Positions 8,444 through 17,255 of a stretch of DNA of 64,000 nucleotides are shown here, piece after piece; the stretch's first letter is position 1, and each line of letters opens with the position of its first letter. The stretch is from Streptomyces rapamycinicus NRRL 5491 (GTDB lineage: Bacteria; Actinomycetota; Actinomycetes; Streptomycetales; Streptomycetaceae), in assembly GCF_024298965.1 (NCBI RefSeq), contig NZ_CP085193.1:11532001-11596000 (forward strand). The letters are read 5' to 3'. The notes under the pieces were generated by a model. That model saw only the letters and a list, made by a program, of their open reading frames with translations, did not search any database and was not told the origin of the DNA. Both the position numbers and the translations under genes were made by a program.

Positions 8444-9034
8444 ATGGAGAACGAACACACCACGGACCGGGCCGCGGAAACCGGCGACGAGTCCGTGGGC
8501 GACCGGCTGCGCGCGCTGCGCAAGGCGCGCCGGCTGACGCTGCGGACCGTCGCCGAGGCAGCCGGGATCAGTGAGGGCTATCTCAGCCAGATAGAGCGCG
8601 GGCAGGCCAATCCCAGCATCGCCACCCTCCAGCAGGTCGCCCGCGCCCTCGGCCTGAAGGTGGCGGATCTGTTCGGCGACGACTTCACCAGCGGCCCGAG
8701 CGTGCTGCGCGCCGAGGAGGCGCCCCGGCTCGCCCTCGGGGTGCTCGGCGGGCGCAAGTTCCGGCTGACCCCGGGGCCGCAGCACCATCTCGAAGTGTTC
8801 CTGGGGGAGTTCGACGCCCATGGCTCCACGGGAGAGACCCCCTACAGCCACGGCGACTCGGAGGAGTTCCTGTACGTCCTCGAGGGCACGGTCGGACTCC
8901 AGCTCGGCGAGCGCTCCTTCACCCTCGGCGCCGGTGACAGCATCCGCTACTCCTCGGCCGTACCCCACCGGCTGAGCGAGACGGCCGGGGCGGCCGCCCG
9001 GGTGCTGTGGGTGATCAGCCCACCCAGCTACTGA
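8444..9034 (+). CDS. XRE-cupin transcriptional regulator (PuuR-like)
   Basis: A 196-residue cytosolic regulator with an N-terminal XRE helix-turn-helix (LRALRKARRLTLRTVAEAAGISEGYLSQIERGQANPS) and a C-terminal single cupin barrel (YSHGDSEEFLYVLEGTVGLQLG, then LGAGDSIRYSSAVPH). This fusion is typical of PuuR and related repressors of amine and amino-acid catabolism. It lies just upstream of a DAO-family oxidase and permeases, which fits. ATG 8444 has no obvious ribosome site, so the mRNA may be leaderless or the start may differ (8423 is in frame). Confidence 0.87.
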   Translation: MENEHTTDRAAETGDESVGDRLRALRKARRLTLRTVAEAAGISEGYLSQIERGQANPSIATLQQVARALGLKVADLFGDDFTSGPSVLRAEEAPRLALGVLGGRKFRLTPGPQHHLEVFLGEFDAHGSTGETPYSHGDSEEFLYVLEGTVGLQLGERSFTLGAGDSIRYSSAVPHRLSETAGAAARVLWVISPPSY

Positions 9035-9147
9035 TCCACCCCGCCCCGGCCCATCCCACCTCCAACCACTTCGATCCGCGATGAAACCGGGGCCATCCCA
9101 GGCCGCCCGACCAGCGGCCGTTCGACCACGATTGGCTGAGTGCCGCA

Positions 9148-10515
9148 GTGCTGAACGGAAATGTGTCCTTCTGGTACCGACAGACCGGCTTCCCCGAACG
9201 GCGTCCGCCGCTCGACGGCGACCTCGCCACCGATGTGTGTGTCGTGGGCGGGGGCTTCACCGGGCTGTGGACCGCGTACTACCTCAAACAGGCCGCCCCC
9301 GATCTCGACATCACCGTCGTGGAGCGGGAGTTCGCCGGATTCGGCGCCTCGGGGCGGAACGCCGGCTGGCTCAGCTGCAAGATCGCCGGATCGGCCGGGA
9401 CCTATGCGAGGAAGCGCGGGCGCGAGGCCGTGATCGCCCTCCAGCGGGAGATGATCCACACCGTGGACGAGGTGATCTCGGTGGCCCGTACCGAGGGCAT
9501 CGAGGCCGACATCGTCAAGAGCGGCTATCTCACCGTCGCCCATGGTGCCGCCCAACTGCCCCGGCTGCGCGCCGCGTACGACCAGCTGCGCCACTGGGGC
9601 GGGCAGGACCTGGAGTGGTTGAGCGCACCCCGGCTGGGCGAGCGGCTGCGCCTGGACGGGGCGCTGGCCGGCTACCACAATCCGCACTGCGCCCGGGTCC
9701 ACCCGGCCAAGCTGGTGCGCGGCCTGGCGGCCGCGGTGGAGGCGCTGGGCGTGCGAATCCTGGAGTCCACCCCGGTCACCGCCATCGCCCCCGGCCGGGT
9801 CAGCACTCCGTTCGGCACCATCCGCGCGGGCCGGATCGTCCGCGCCACCGAGGGCTTCACCAGCGGTATCGAGGGCGAGCGGCGCACCTGGCTGCCGATG
9901 AACTCCTCGATGATCGTCACCGAGCCGCTCCCCGGCGAGCTGTGGAAGCGGCTCGGCTGGGAGGGGCAGGAACTCCTCAGCGACGCCACTCACGCCTACA
10001 CCTACGGACAGCGCACCGCGGACGGCCGCATCGCCATCGGCGGCCGCGGAGTGCCCTACAGGTTCGGCTCCCGCACCGACCGGGCGGGGCAGACCAGCGC
10101 GGACACCGTGCGCGCCCTGCGGCGGATCCTCACCGGCCTGTTCCCGGACACCGCCGAGGCCGCCATCGACCACACCTGGTCGGGGGTGCTGGCCGTGCCC
10201 CGCGACTGGTGCGCCTCGATCGGCTACGACCCCGCCACCGGCGTCGGCTTCGCCGGTGGCTACGTCGGCCATGGCGTGGCCGCCACCAACCTCGCCGGGC
10301 GCACCCTGCGCGATCTGCTGCTCGGCCACTCCACCGAGCTGACCGCGCTGCCCTGGGTCGGCCACCGCACCCGGCGCTGGGAGCCCGAACCGTTCCGGTG
10401 GATCGGGGTGCACGGTATGTACGCCGCGTACCGTGCCGCCGACCGCTCGGAGTCCTCCGGCCGCACCACCACATCGCCCATCGCCCGTCTCGCCGACCGC
10501 ATATCTGGACGCTGA
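9148..10515 (+). CDS. FAD-dependent oxidoreductase, DAO family (gamma-glutamylputrescine oxidase-like)
   Basis: A 455-residue flavoenzyme of the D-amino-acid oxidase/PuuB group, predicted to oxidise a secondary amine or amino acid with FAD. The dinucleotide-binding motif is VVGGGFTGLWTAYYL (32-46), followed by an acidic strand end (TVVERE) and GASGRNAGW, typical of PuuB- and sarcosine-oxidase-like enzymes. The C-terminal FAD contact region is GFAGGYVGHGVAATNLAG. The start is GTG 9148, with no strong ribosome site. It lies 2 bp before an MFS transporter gene, so the two are likely co-transcribed. The substrate is not set by sequence; polyamine or N-substituted amino acids are plausible given the XRE-cupin neighbour. 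Confidence 0.85.
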   Translation: MLNGNVSFWYRQTGFPERRPPLDGDLATDVCVVGGGFTGLWTAYYLKQAAPDLDITVVEREFAGFGASGRNAGWLSCKIAGSAGTYARKRGREAVIALQREMIHTVDEVISVARTEGIEADIVKSGYLTVAHGAAQLPRLRAAYDQLRHWGGQDLEWLSAPRLGERLRLDGALAGYHNPHCARVHPAKLVRGLAAAVEALGVRILESTPVTAIAPGRVSTPFGTIRAGRIVRATEGFTSGIEGERRTWLPMNSSMIVTEPLPGELWKRLGWEGQELLSDATHAYTYGQRTADGRIAIGGRGVPYRFGSRTDRAGQTSADTVRALRRILTGLFPDTAEAAIDHTWSGVLAVPRDWCASIGYDPATGVGFAGGYVGHGVAATNLAGRTLRDLLLGHSTELTALPWVGHRTRRWEPEPFRWIGVHGMYAAYRAADRSESSGRTTTSPIARLADRISGR

Positions 10516-10517
10516 CC

Positions 10518-11834
10518 ATGAGCAAGCCCACCGCCACCGCGGCGGCCACCGGCCGCGCCCCGGCCACCGACCGCGAGCGGACCGCCCGCAAGGCCGGTCT
10601 CGCCTCGTTCATCGGCACCACCGTCGAGTGGTACGACTTCTACATCTACTCCACCGCCTCCGCGCTCGTCCTCGGCAAGATCTTCTTCGGCGGCGGCGGG
10701 GACACCACCGGCGCGCTGCAGGCGTTCGGCAGCCTGTGGCTCGGCTTCCTCGCCCGGCCGATCGGCGGCATCGTCTTCGGCCACCTCGGCGACCGGATCG
10801 GCCGGAAGAAGACGCTGGTCACCACGTTGCTGATGATGGGCATCGCCACCACCCTGATCGGGCTGCTCCCCGGCTACGACGAGGTCGGCGTCGCCGCGCC
10901 GATCGCGCTGGTGCTGCTGCGCTTGGTGCAGGGCATCGCGGTCGGCGGCGAGTGGGGTGGCGCCGTCCTCATCGCCAGCGAACACGCGCCCAAGGAGAAG
11001 GCGCTGTCCTTCGGCGCCTTCGCACAGCAGGGGTCCCCGGCCGGATCGATCCTGGCCACCGGGATGTTCGCGCTGCTCACCCAGCTTCCGGACGACGACT
11101 TCGACGCCTGGGGCTGGCGCGTGCCGTTCCTCTTCTCCGCCGTGATGGTGGTCATCGGCCTGGTGGTGCGCCTCAAGGTCGAGGAGTCCCCGGAGTTCGC
11201 CCGGCTGCGCGATGAGAAGCGGGTAGCGAAGGTGCCCCTGCGGGAGCTGGTCACCGGCCACCCCGGATCCCTCGTGCTCGGCGTGCTCGCCAGCTCCATC
11301 GGCATCGCCGCCACCTACTTCATCACCACCTTCGTCCTGGCCTGGTCCACCGACAGCCTCGGCATGGAGCGCTCCACCATGCTGAACGTGCTGCTCGTCT
11401 ACAGCGTTCTGCAGTTCATCACCCAGCCCTTCGGGGTGGTGCTGGCCGCCCGTTTCGGCCCGCGCCGCACCGTGGCGGCCCTGCTGGGGCTCAACTTCGC
11501 TCTGGTGCCGGTGATGTACGCCTGTGTCTCGACGACCCAGCCGGTCGTCGTGGGGCTCGGCATCTCCCTGCTGGGCATCACCGGCGCGATGAACTACGCG
11601 ATCCTGGCCGGACTGCTCGCCGCGGCCTTCCCGATCTCGGTGCGCTACACCGGTATCTCGCTCTCCTACCAGCTGTGTTCGGCGCTCATCGGCGGTACGG
11701 CACCCCTAGTCGGCGAGTGGCTGCTGCACTCGGCCGGCGGATCCATCGTGCCGGTCGTGATCTACCAGATGGTGCTGGTGGCCGTGTCCCTCGTCTGCTC
11801 CCTGGCGCTGCTCAACCGCTCGCGGACGGCATAG
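10518..11834 (+). CDS. MFS transporter, metabolite:H+ symporter family
   Basis: A 438-residue inner-membrane transporter with about 12 hydrophobic segments. It shows metabolite:H+ symporter hallmarks: an N-terminal TTVEWYDFYIYSTAS, loop 2-3 GHLGDRIGRKKTL, and the segment VQGIAVGGEWGGAVLIASEH. Members import organic acids, betaines or amino acids with protons. The ATG lies 2 bp after the oxidase stop, indicating co-transcription; it probably imports the oxidase substrate. Confidence 0.9.
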   Translation: MSKPTATAAATGRAPATDRERTARKAGLASFIGTTVEWYDFYIYSTASALVLGKIFFGGGGDTTGALQAFGSLWLGFLARPIGGIVFGHLGDRIGRKKTLVTTLLMMGIATTLIGLLPGYDEVGVAAPIALVLLRLVQGIAVGGEWGGAVLIASEHAPKEKALSFGAFAQQGSPAGSILATGMFALLTQLPDDDFDAWGWRVPFLFSAVMVVIGLVVRLKVEESPEFARLRDEKRVAKVPLRELVTGHPGSLVLGVLASSIGIAATYFITTFVLAWSTDSLGMERSTMLNVLLVYSVLQFITQPFGVVLAARFGPRRTVAALLGLNFALVPVMYACVSTTQPVVVGLGISLLGITGAMNYAILAGLLAAAFPISVRYTGISLSYQLCSALIGGTAPLVGEWLLHSAGGSIVPVVIYQMVLVAVSLVCSLALLNRSRTA

Positions 11835-11964
11835 CCGCGGCCGGGCCTTGGCCGAACGGTCAAAGCCACGGGTGGGTCTTTGGCCGATGCGTGCACCTCC
11901 CCGCCCGCTCCCTTCCGCATCATCAGGGGCCGTACAGCGCGGCGGCGCGGACAAGGGAGGCAAT

Positions 11965-13440
11965 GTGAACGGTGTGCGAACACAACCGCACGGCCGGCGG
12001 ACCCCGGGGCGGGCCACCGGCCCGGTCGGCAGGCTGACCCGCCGCCGGGAGGTGGCGGAGCTGGTCGCCGAGGCCGGTGGCGGTCCGCTCCGCCGGACCC
12101 TGGGCCTGACCCAGCTCACCCTGCTCAGCGTCGGCGCCACGCTCGGCACCGGGATCTTCGTGGTGCTCGGCGAGGCGGTGCCCCAGGCGGGCCCGGCGGT
12201 GGTGCTCTCCTTCGTCCTCGCCGGGGTCACCGCGCTGTTCTCCGCCCTGTCCTACGCCGAGCTCGCGGGCATGATCCCGGGCGCCGGGTCCTCGTACAGC
12301 TACACCTACGCCACCTTGGGCGAGCTGGTGGCCTGGGTGTGCGGCTGGTGTCTGATCCTGGAGTACGGCGTCTCCGTGGCCGCGGTCGCGGTCGGCTGGG
12401 GCCAGTACGTCAACGAACTGCTCCAGCTCACCGTCGGCCGGACCCTGCCCGACGCGCTCGCCGCCCCGCCCGGCGACGGCGGGGTGCTGAACGCCCCCGC
12501 CGCCGCCATCGTCGTCCTCGCCATGGTGGTGCTGCTGCGCGGCGCCCGGGAGAGCGCCGTGGTCAACACCGTGATGGTGGCGGTGAAACTGGCCGCGCTC
12601 GTCATCTTCTGCGCGGTGGCCTTCACCGCCTTCCACGCCGGGAACTTCCGGCCGCTCTTCCCCCTCGGCACGGCCGGGATGACCGCGGGCGCCTCCTCGC
12701 TCTTCTTCTCCTACATCGGCTTCGACGCCGCCTCCACGGCGGGGGAGGAGGCCAAGCACCCACAGCGCGATCTGCCGCGCGCCATCGTCCTCTCGCTCGG
12801 CCTGGTCACCGCCCTGTACTGCGCGGTGGCGCTGGCGGCGGTCGGCGCGATGCCCTGGCAGCGGTTCGAGGGCACCGAGGCCACGCTCAGCCAGGTCCTC
12901 GTCAGCTCCGTCGGCGGTGGCGAGCTGTGGCCGATCCTGCTCTCCATCGGCGCGGTCGTCGCCACCACCAGCGTGGTCCTCACCGTGCAGTACGGACAGA
13001 TCCGCATCCTGTTCTCGATGTCCCGCGACGGGCTCGTCCCCGGCCTCTTCTCCAGGGTCCACCGGCGCACGGGGGTGCCGCGCGCGGGCACCGTCATCGT
13101 CTCCGCCTTCGTCGCCCTCCTCGCCGCGCTCATCCCGCTCGGCGACCTCGCCGACGCCACCAGCATCGGCACCCTCTTCGCCTTCGCCCTGGTCAACCTG
13201 GCCGTGCTGATCCTTCGCCGCCGCAAGCCGGACGCGCCACGCAGCTTCCGGGTGCCACTCGCACCCGTGACACCCCTGCTGGGAGTGGCCTGCTGCGGGT
13301 ATGTGATGTACGGGCTCGGGGCCGACACCTGGATCGCCTTCGGCGCCTGGATGGCGGTCGGACTCGCGATCTACGGGCTCTACGGCATCCGGCACTCCAC
13401 CCTCAACCGCCCCGCCCCCGAACCGGAGGCCACCCCATGA
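11965..13440 (+). CDS. APC superfamily amino acid permease
   Basis: A 491-residue membrane protein of the amino acid-polyamine-organocation superfamily, of the cationic amino-acid transporter type. Motifs include LSVGATLGTGIFVVLGE in the first helix, SYAELAGMIPGAGSSYSYTYATLGE, and FFSYIGFDAASTAGEEAKHPQRDLPRAI. GTG 11965 is chosen because AAGGGAGG precedes it by 4 bp; a longer in-frame version from 11848 would add 39 unlikely residues. It ends in an ATGA overlap with the M20 deacylase gene, so uptake and deacylation are probably coupled. Confidence 0.9.
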   Translation: MNGVRTQPHGRRTPGRATGPVGRLTRRREVAELVAEAGGGPLRRTLGLTQLTLLSVGATLGTGIFVVLGEAVPQAGPAVVLSFVLAGVTALFSALSYAELAGMIPGAGSSYSYTYATLGELVAWVCGWCLILEYGVSVAAVAVGWGQYVNELLQLTVGRTLPDALAAPPGDGGVLNAPAAAIVVLAMVVLLRGARESAVVNTVMVAVKLAALVIFCAVAFTAFHAGNFRPLFPLGTAGMTAGASSLFFSYIGFDAASTAGEEAKHPQRDLPRAIVLSLGLVTALYCAVALAAVGAMPWQRFEGTEATLSQVLVSSVGGGELWPILLSIGAVVATTSVVLTVQYGQIRILFSMSRDGLVPGLFSRVHRRTGVPRAGTVIVSAFVALLAALIPLGDLADATSIGTLFAFALVNLAVLILRRRKPDAPRSFRVPLAPVTPLLGVACCGYVMYGLGADTWIAFGAWMAVGLAIYGLYGIRHSTLNRPAPEPEATP

Positions 13441-14543
13441 CCCCGCTCGACCCCACCGCCGATGTGCTCGCGCTCACCCGCGCCCTGGTCGACATCCCCT
13501 CGGAAAGCGGCCATGAGGCGCCGCTCGCCGACGCCGTCGAGAGCGCGCTGCGCGCCCTGCCGTGGCTGACCGTCGAGCGGATCGGCCACTCCGTCGTGGC
13601 CCGCACCCAGCTGGGCCGCGACCGGAGGGTGGTCATCGCCGGGCACCTGGACACCGTCCCGGCCGCGGACAACCTTCCCTCCCGGCTGGCCGGGGGACTG
13701 CTGTACGGGCTCGGGGCCTGTGACATGAAGGGCGGTGTCGCGGTCGCCCTCCGGCTCGCGGCCGCGCTCCCCGCGCCCGCGCACGACATCACCTACGTGT
13801 TCTACGAATGCGAGGAAGTGGCCGGCGACCGCAATGGACTGGCCAGGATAGCCGCGGAACGCCCCGAGCTGGTCCGGGGCGATCTGGCGATCCTCATGGA
13901 GCCCTCGGACGCCGGTGTCGAGGCGGGCTGCCAGGGTGTGCTGATGGCGGACATCGCCGTACGCGGCGAGCGAGCGCACACCGCCCGCGCCTGGAAGGGG
14001 GTCAACGCCGCCCACCGCGCCGCCGCCGTCCTGCGGCGCCTGGACGACCACACCGCCGGGCGGATCACCATCGACGGGCTGGAGTACCGCGAGGGGCTGA
14101 GCGCCGTGGCCGTACGCGCGGGCGTGGCCGGGAATGTGGTGCCCGACCTGTGTGTGATCACGGTCAACCTGCGATTCGCGCCCAGCCGTTCACCGCGGGA
14201 GGCCGAGGCGTACGTACGCGACCTCTTCCCCGAGTACGAGGTCGAGATCACCGAGAACACCCCGGGCGCCCTTCCCGGCCTGGACCGGGAAGCGGCCGCC
14301 TCGCTCGTGGCGTACCTCGGCGTGGCGCCCCGCCCCAAACTGGGCTGGACCGATGTCGCCCGCTTCACCGCGCTCGGCACACCGGCACTCAACTACGGCC
14401 CCGGCGACCCGTCCCTGGCCCATACCGCGGGCGAGTGCGTGCCGGTGGAGCAGCTGCGGGAGTGCGAGGCGCGGCTCATGGGCTGGCTCGGGCCTTCCAG
14501 CCCTTCCAGGGGGTACCTCCCAGCGGTAGCTGGGGGAGATTGA
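13437..14543 (+). CDS. M20 family N-acyl/N-succinyl amino acid deacylase (DapE-like)
   Basis: A 368-residue zinc hydrolase of the M20/DapE family, cutting an amide to release a free amino acid. Metal and catalytic residues visible: H70 and D72 in GHLDTVP, D96 in GACDMKGG, E126-E127 in YECEEVAG, and a C-terminal His in LAHTAGE. Annotation as succinyl-diaminopimelate desuccinylase is usual for this type, but the neighbouring N-succinylamino acid racemase and GNAT suggest an N-succinyl-L-amino acid desuccinylase in a catabolic route. The last 15 or so residues (SSPSRGYLPAVAGGD) are encoded inside a common intergenic repeat, so the original C-terminus was probably around MGWLG. Confidence 0.85.
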   Translation: MTPLDPTADVLALTRALVDIPSESGHEAPLADAVESALRALPWLTVERIGHSVVARTQLGRDRRVVIAGHLDTVPAADNLPSRLAGGLLYGLGACDMKGGVAVALRLAAALPAPAHDITYVFYECEEVAGDRNGLARIAAERPELVRGDLAILMEPSDAGVEAGCQGVLMADIAVRGERAHTARAWKGVNAAHRAAAVLRRLDDHTAGRITIDGLEYREGLSAVAVRAGVAGNVVPDLCVITVNLRFAPSRSPREAEAYVRDLFPEYEVEITENTPGALPGLDREAAASLVAYLGVAPRPKLGWTDVARFTALGTPALNYGPGDPSLAHTAGECVPVEQLRECEARLMGWLGPSSPSRGYLPAVAGGD

Positions 14544-14600
14544 GGAGCGGGGTCTGGGGCGGAGCCCCAGTTGCGGGAAGGGGCGGGGAGGGGAACAGCC
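14491..14600. repeat. Streptomycete intergenic repeat with two hairpins (terminator-like)
   Basis: Compound repeat overlapping the 3' end of the deacylase gene. Hairpin 1 is CTCCCAGC-GGTA-GCTGGGGGAG (14517-14538, one mismatch region). Hairpin 2 is a perfect CTGGGGC-GGA-GCCCCAG (14554-14570). It is followed by a G-rich tract (14575-14594) that recurs base for base at 21658-21677, and by a GC block that recurs inverted near 21452-21480. It lies between convergent genes and probably works as a bidirectional terminator. Elements like this are common between streptomycete genes. Confidence 0.7.
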
Positions 14601-14633
14601 CGCCGCAGGCGCCAAGCGCCGCCGGACAACCCC

Positions 14634-16253
14634 CTAGACGCCCGCGCCCCGCAGCCCCGCGAGGGTGCGCAGCTGGAGCCAGAGCACCAGCCGCTCGTCC
14701 GGGTCGTCCAGGTCGATCCCCAACTGCGCCCGGGCCTGCCGCAGCCGGTAGCGGCAGGTGTTGGGGTGGACGGCCAGCAGCCGGGCCGCCCGCGCCATAT
14801 CGCATCCGGCGTCCAGCCAGCACACCAGCGTCCGGGCGTAGTCCGTGCCGTGCCCGGCGTCGTACGCCACGATGTCCCGCCAGGCCCCGGCCGCCAACTC
14901 CCGCCGCTCGCCCAGGAGTTCGCCGAGCCGGAGCAGTACGGCCCGGGCCCGGACCTCCGCCATCGCGGCCACCGTCTCCTCCGGGCCCAGCACCCGCAGC
15001 ACCAGATCGGCGTCCTCCCGCGAGCCGCGGACCTCCGCCACCTCCGGCACCACATCGCCGAGACCGGCCCGTACCGGCACCCTCAGCGCCTGCCCGGCGC
15101 GGCGCACGATGTCCTCGGCGAGCCGCCGCTGCCGCTCCCCGGCCCGCCCGTCGGCCACCGGCAGCAGCGCGTACACCACCCCGTCGACCAGCACACAGGC
15201 ATGCCGCCCGTACCGCGCCTCACACTGCAGCCGTACGAGATCCAGCAGCCGCAGCGCGGCCTGCTCCCCGTCCGGCGCGCCCGCCGCGCCCTCCAGCGCG
15301 AAGGCGGCCACCCGCACCGGTGTGCCGGGGGCCAGCCCCAGCCGCTCGGCGGCGGTGGCGGGCTCGGCGGTGCCGTCCAGGAGACGGCGCAGCAGATCGC
15401 CGGTCATATGGCGGGACAGCTCCTGTGCCGCCCGCGCCCGCAGCAGGAGCAGGGCGGCCGTCGAGGCGCCCTGGGCCAGCGCCTCCTCGGCATCCGGTGC
15501 GAGGGTCCCGTCGTCGACGACCCACAGCGAGCCGAGGGTCTCACCGCCCGCCCGTACGGCGACGGCCAGCCGTGGCAGTTCCTCGGCGCTCAGGGCGGGC
15601 AGGCGCACCGGCCCGTGGGAGGCGAACAGCACCCGGTACTGCTCGGTGTTCTCCGGGCTGCCCGGCACCTGACGGCCCAGGATGCCCTGGCGCCGGGGCT
15701 CGTCCACGGGCTGGCCCGGGATGGTGGAGTGGGCGAGGATGCGCTGGCGCGGATCCTCGATCACGGTGGCGCCGCCCACGGCCGTGGCCACGGCGCCCGC
15801 GAGCGAGAACAGGTCGCCGAGCGCGGCGCCGCCCGCGGGGGAGGGCCGGGCCCCGACCGCACCGGCCAGCAGCAGATGGACATGGTGCCAGGCGGCGTCC
15901 TCGTCCACGGTGAGCAGGGCCAGCCCCCGCTCCCGCGCCCGGGCGACGGCGTCCGCGAGTCCCTGCCCTTGCCCGGACGAGGGCCCTTGCCCGGACGAGG
16001 GCCCGTTCTCACCGCGTACGACGAGACCCGCCATCCGCGCGGCCGCCGCCTCGTCCACCAGCGCCCCGGCCGCGTCCGCCCGCACCCCGACCGCCAGCAG
16101 CAGGGCGCCGGGCGCCCGGTCCGGGAAGGGGGAGTGGGGGTCGTACAGCAGCACCTCGGTGACGGGCGTGGTGAGCCCGGACGGGGCGGTGACCAGCCGC
16201 AGCGCGGGCTCGCCCAGGGTGTCCAGAAGCTCCCCGAGGGTGCGGGTGTCCAT
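14634..16253 (-). CDS. PucR family transcriptional regulator
   Basis: A 539-residue regulator. The C-terminal PucR-type HTH is plain: DAGCDMARAARLLAVHPNTCRYRLRQARAQLGIDLDDP (about 475-512). It is preceded by a GGDEF-like CdaR region (about 295-430) and an N-terminal purine-catabolism (PucR) sensory domain. Members sense a nitrogenous metabolite and activate catabolic genes. It is convergent with the deacylase and divergent from the GNAT/racemase pair, so it is the best candidate regulator of the block. ATG 16253 has GGAAGG about 13 bp upstream. The stretch GPSSGQGPSSGQ comes from an 18-bp tandem duplication near 15970-16005. Confidence 0.86.
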   Translation of the reverse strand: MDTRTLGELLDTLGEPALRLVTAPSGLTTPVTEVLLYDPHSPFPDRAPGALLLAVGVRADAAGALVDEAAAARMAGLVVRGENGPSSGQGPSSGQGQGLADAVARARERGLALLTVDEDAAWHHVHLLLAGAVGARPSPAGGAALGDLFSLAGAVATAVGGATVIEDPRQRILAHSTIPGQPVDEPRRQGILGRQVPGSPENTEQYRVLFASHGPVRLPALSAEELPRLAVAVRAGGETLGSLWVVDDGTLAPDAEEALAQGASTAALLLLRARAAQELSRHMTGDLLRRLLDGTAEPATAAERLGLAPGTPVRVAAFALEGAAGAPDGEQAALRLLDLVRLQCEARYGRHACVLVDGVVYALLPVADGRAGERQRRLAEDIVRRAGQALRVPVRAGLGDVVPEVAEVRGSREDADLVLRVLGPEETVAAMAEVRARAVLLRLGELLGERRELAAGAWRDIVAYDAGHGTDYARTLVCWLDAGCDMARAARLLAVHPNTCRYRLRQARAQLGIDLDDPDERLVLWLQLRTLAGLRGAGV

Positions 16254-16376
16254 GGGTGGTACCGGGCCTTCCAGGGGCTGACGCGCGAGGCGATTGGCTG
16301 ATCGCAACAGGACCCTAGGCCGCGCTTGTGCGTCCGGACAAGCCGAGCGCGGGCCCGTCCCGGGAGACTCGGGCCC

Positions 16377-17255
16377 ATGACATCAGTGACGATGGACGCC
16401 GAGGCGCTGGCCACCGCCGCCGCCCGCGCCGCCGGGGTCGCCGTCCGCACCGTCCACGACGTGGCCGGTGTCCAGGCGGTGGCCGACTTCTTCGCCGAGG
16501 TGTGGCGGCTGCCGCGCAGCCATCCGCCCTATCCGGCCGAGGTGCTGCACAGCATCGTCCACGCGGGCGGCGCGGTGCACGCCGCGTACACCACCGGGCC
16601 CGACGGGCGGGAGGGCGAGCGGCTGTCCGGTGCCGCGGTCGCGGTCTTCGGCCCACCGGCCGACCGGGAGGTGTACTCGCTCGTGGCCGCCGCCACCGCC
16701 TCCGACCGGGGCGTCGGCCACGCCGTCAAACAGGCCCAGCGCGGCTGGGCCCTGGCGCGCGGGGCCCACACCATGCGCTGGACCTTCGACCCGCTGGTCG
16801 CCCGTAACGCCCGCTTCAACCTGGTCAAACTGGGTGCCGTCGGCGCCGAGTACCTGGTCGACCTCTACGGCCCCATGAACGACGGGGTGAACGACGGCGA
16901 CGAGAGCGACCGGCTCACCGCCCGCTGGGACCTCCTCGCACGACCCGCGCCCGCACCCGCCCCCGCCGATGACACCGGCGACCGGGCAGCCGCCCCGGTC
17001 GTCCGCCACGCCCCCGACGACGGCCCGCTCGCCGCCCGCCACGCGGACCGGCTGTGGTGCAGGGTGCCCGGGGACATCGTCGCGCTGCGCACCGCCGACC
17101 CGGCCCTGGCGCTGCGCTGGCGGCACGCCGTGCGCGAGGTCTTCACCGAGGCGTACGCCGAGGGCTTCCGGGCCACCGCGATGTCCCGCGACGGCTGGTA
17201 CCGGCTCACCCGGAACCCCGCCCCGACCACCCCCGGAGAGGATCCGCGGCCATGA
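16377..17255 (+). CDS. GNAT-superfamily acyltransferase, candidate D-amino acid N-succinyltransferase
   Basis: A 292-residue protein of the GNAT-like group that travels with N-succinylamino acid racemase genes. The acyl-CoA region reads VAAATASDRGVGHAVKQAQRGWALARGAHTMRWTFDPLVARNARFNLVKLGA, and a C-terminal extension ends WYRLTRNP. In Geobacillus, the GNAT beside the racemase succinylates D-amino acids from succinyl-CoA; I infer the same here from context. ATG 16377 has GGGAG upstream. The stop overlaps the racemase start (ATGA), so the two are translationally coupled. A proline/alanine linker (PAPAPAPA) divides the two halves. Confidence 0.75.
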   Translation: MTSVTMDAEALATAAARAAGVAVRTVHDVAGVQAVADFFAEVWRLPRSHPPYPAEVLHSIVHAGGAVHAAYTTGPDGREGERLSGAAVAVFGPPADREVYSLVAAATASDRGVGHAVKQAQRGWALARGAHTMRWTFDPLVARNARFNLVKLGAVGAEYLVDLYGPMNDGVNDGDESDRLTARWDLLARPAPAPAPADDTGDRAAAPVVRHAPDDGPLAARHADRLWCRVPGDIVALRTADPALALRWRHAVREVFTEAYAEGFRATAMSRDGWYRLTRNPAPTTPGEDPRP

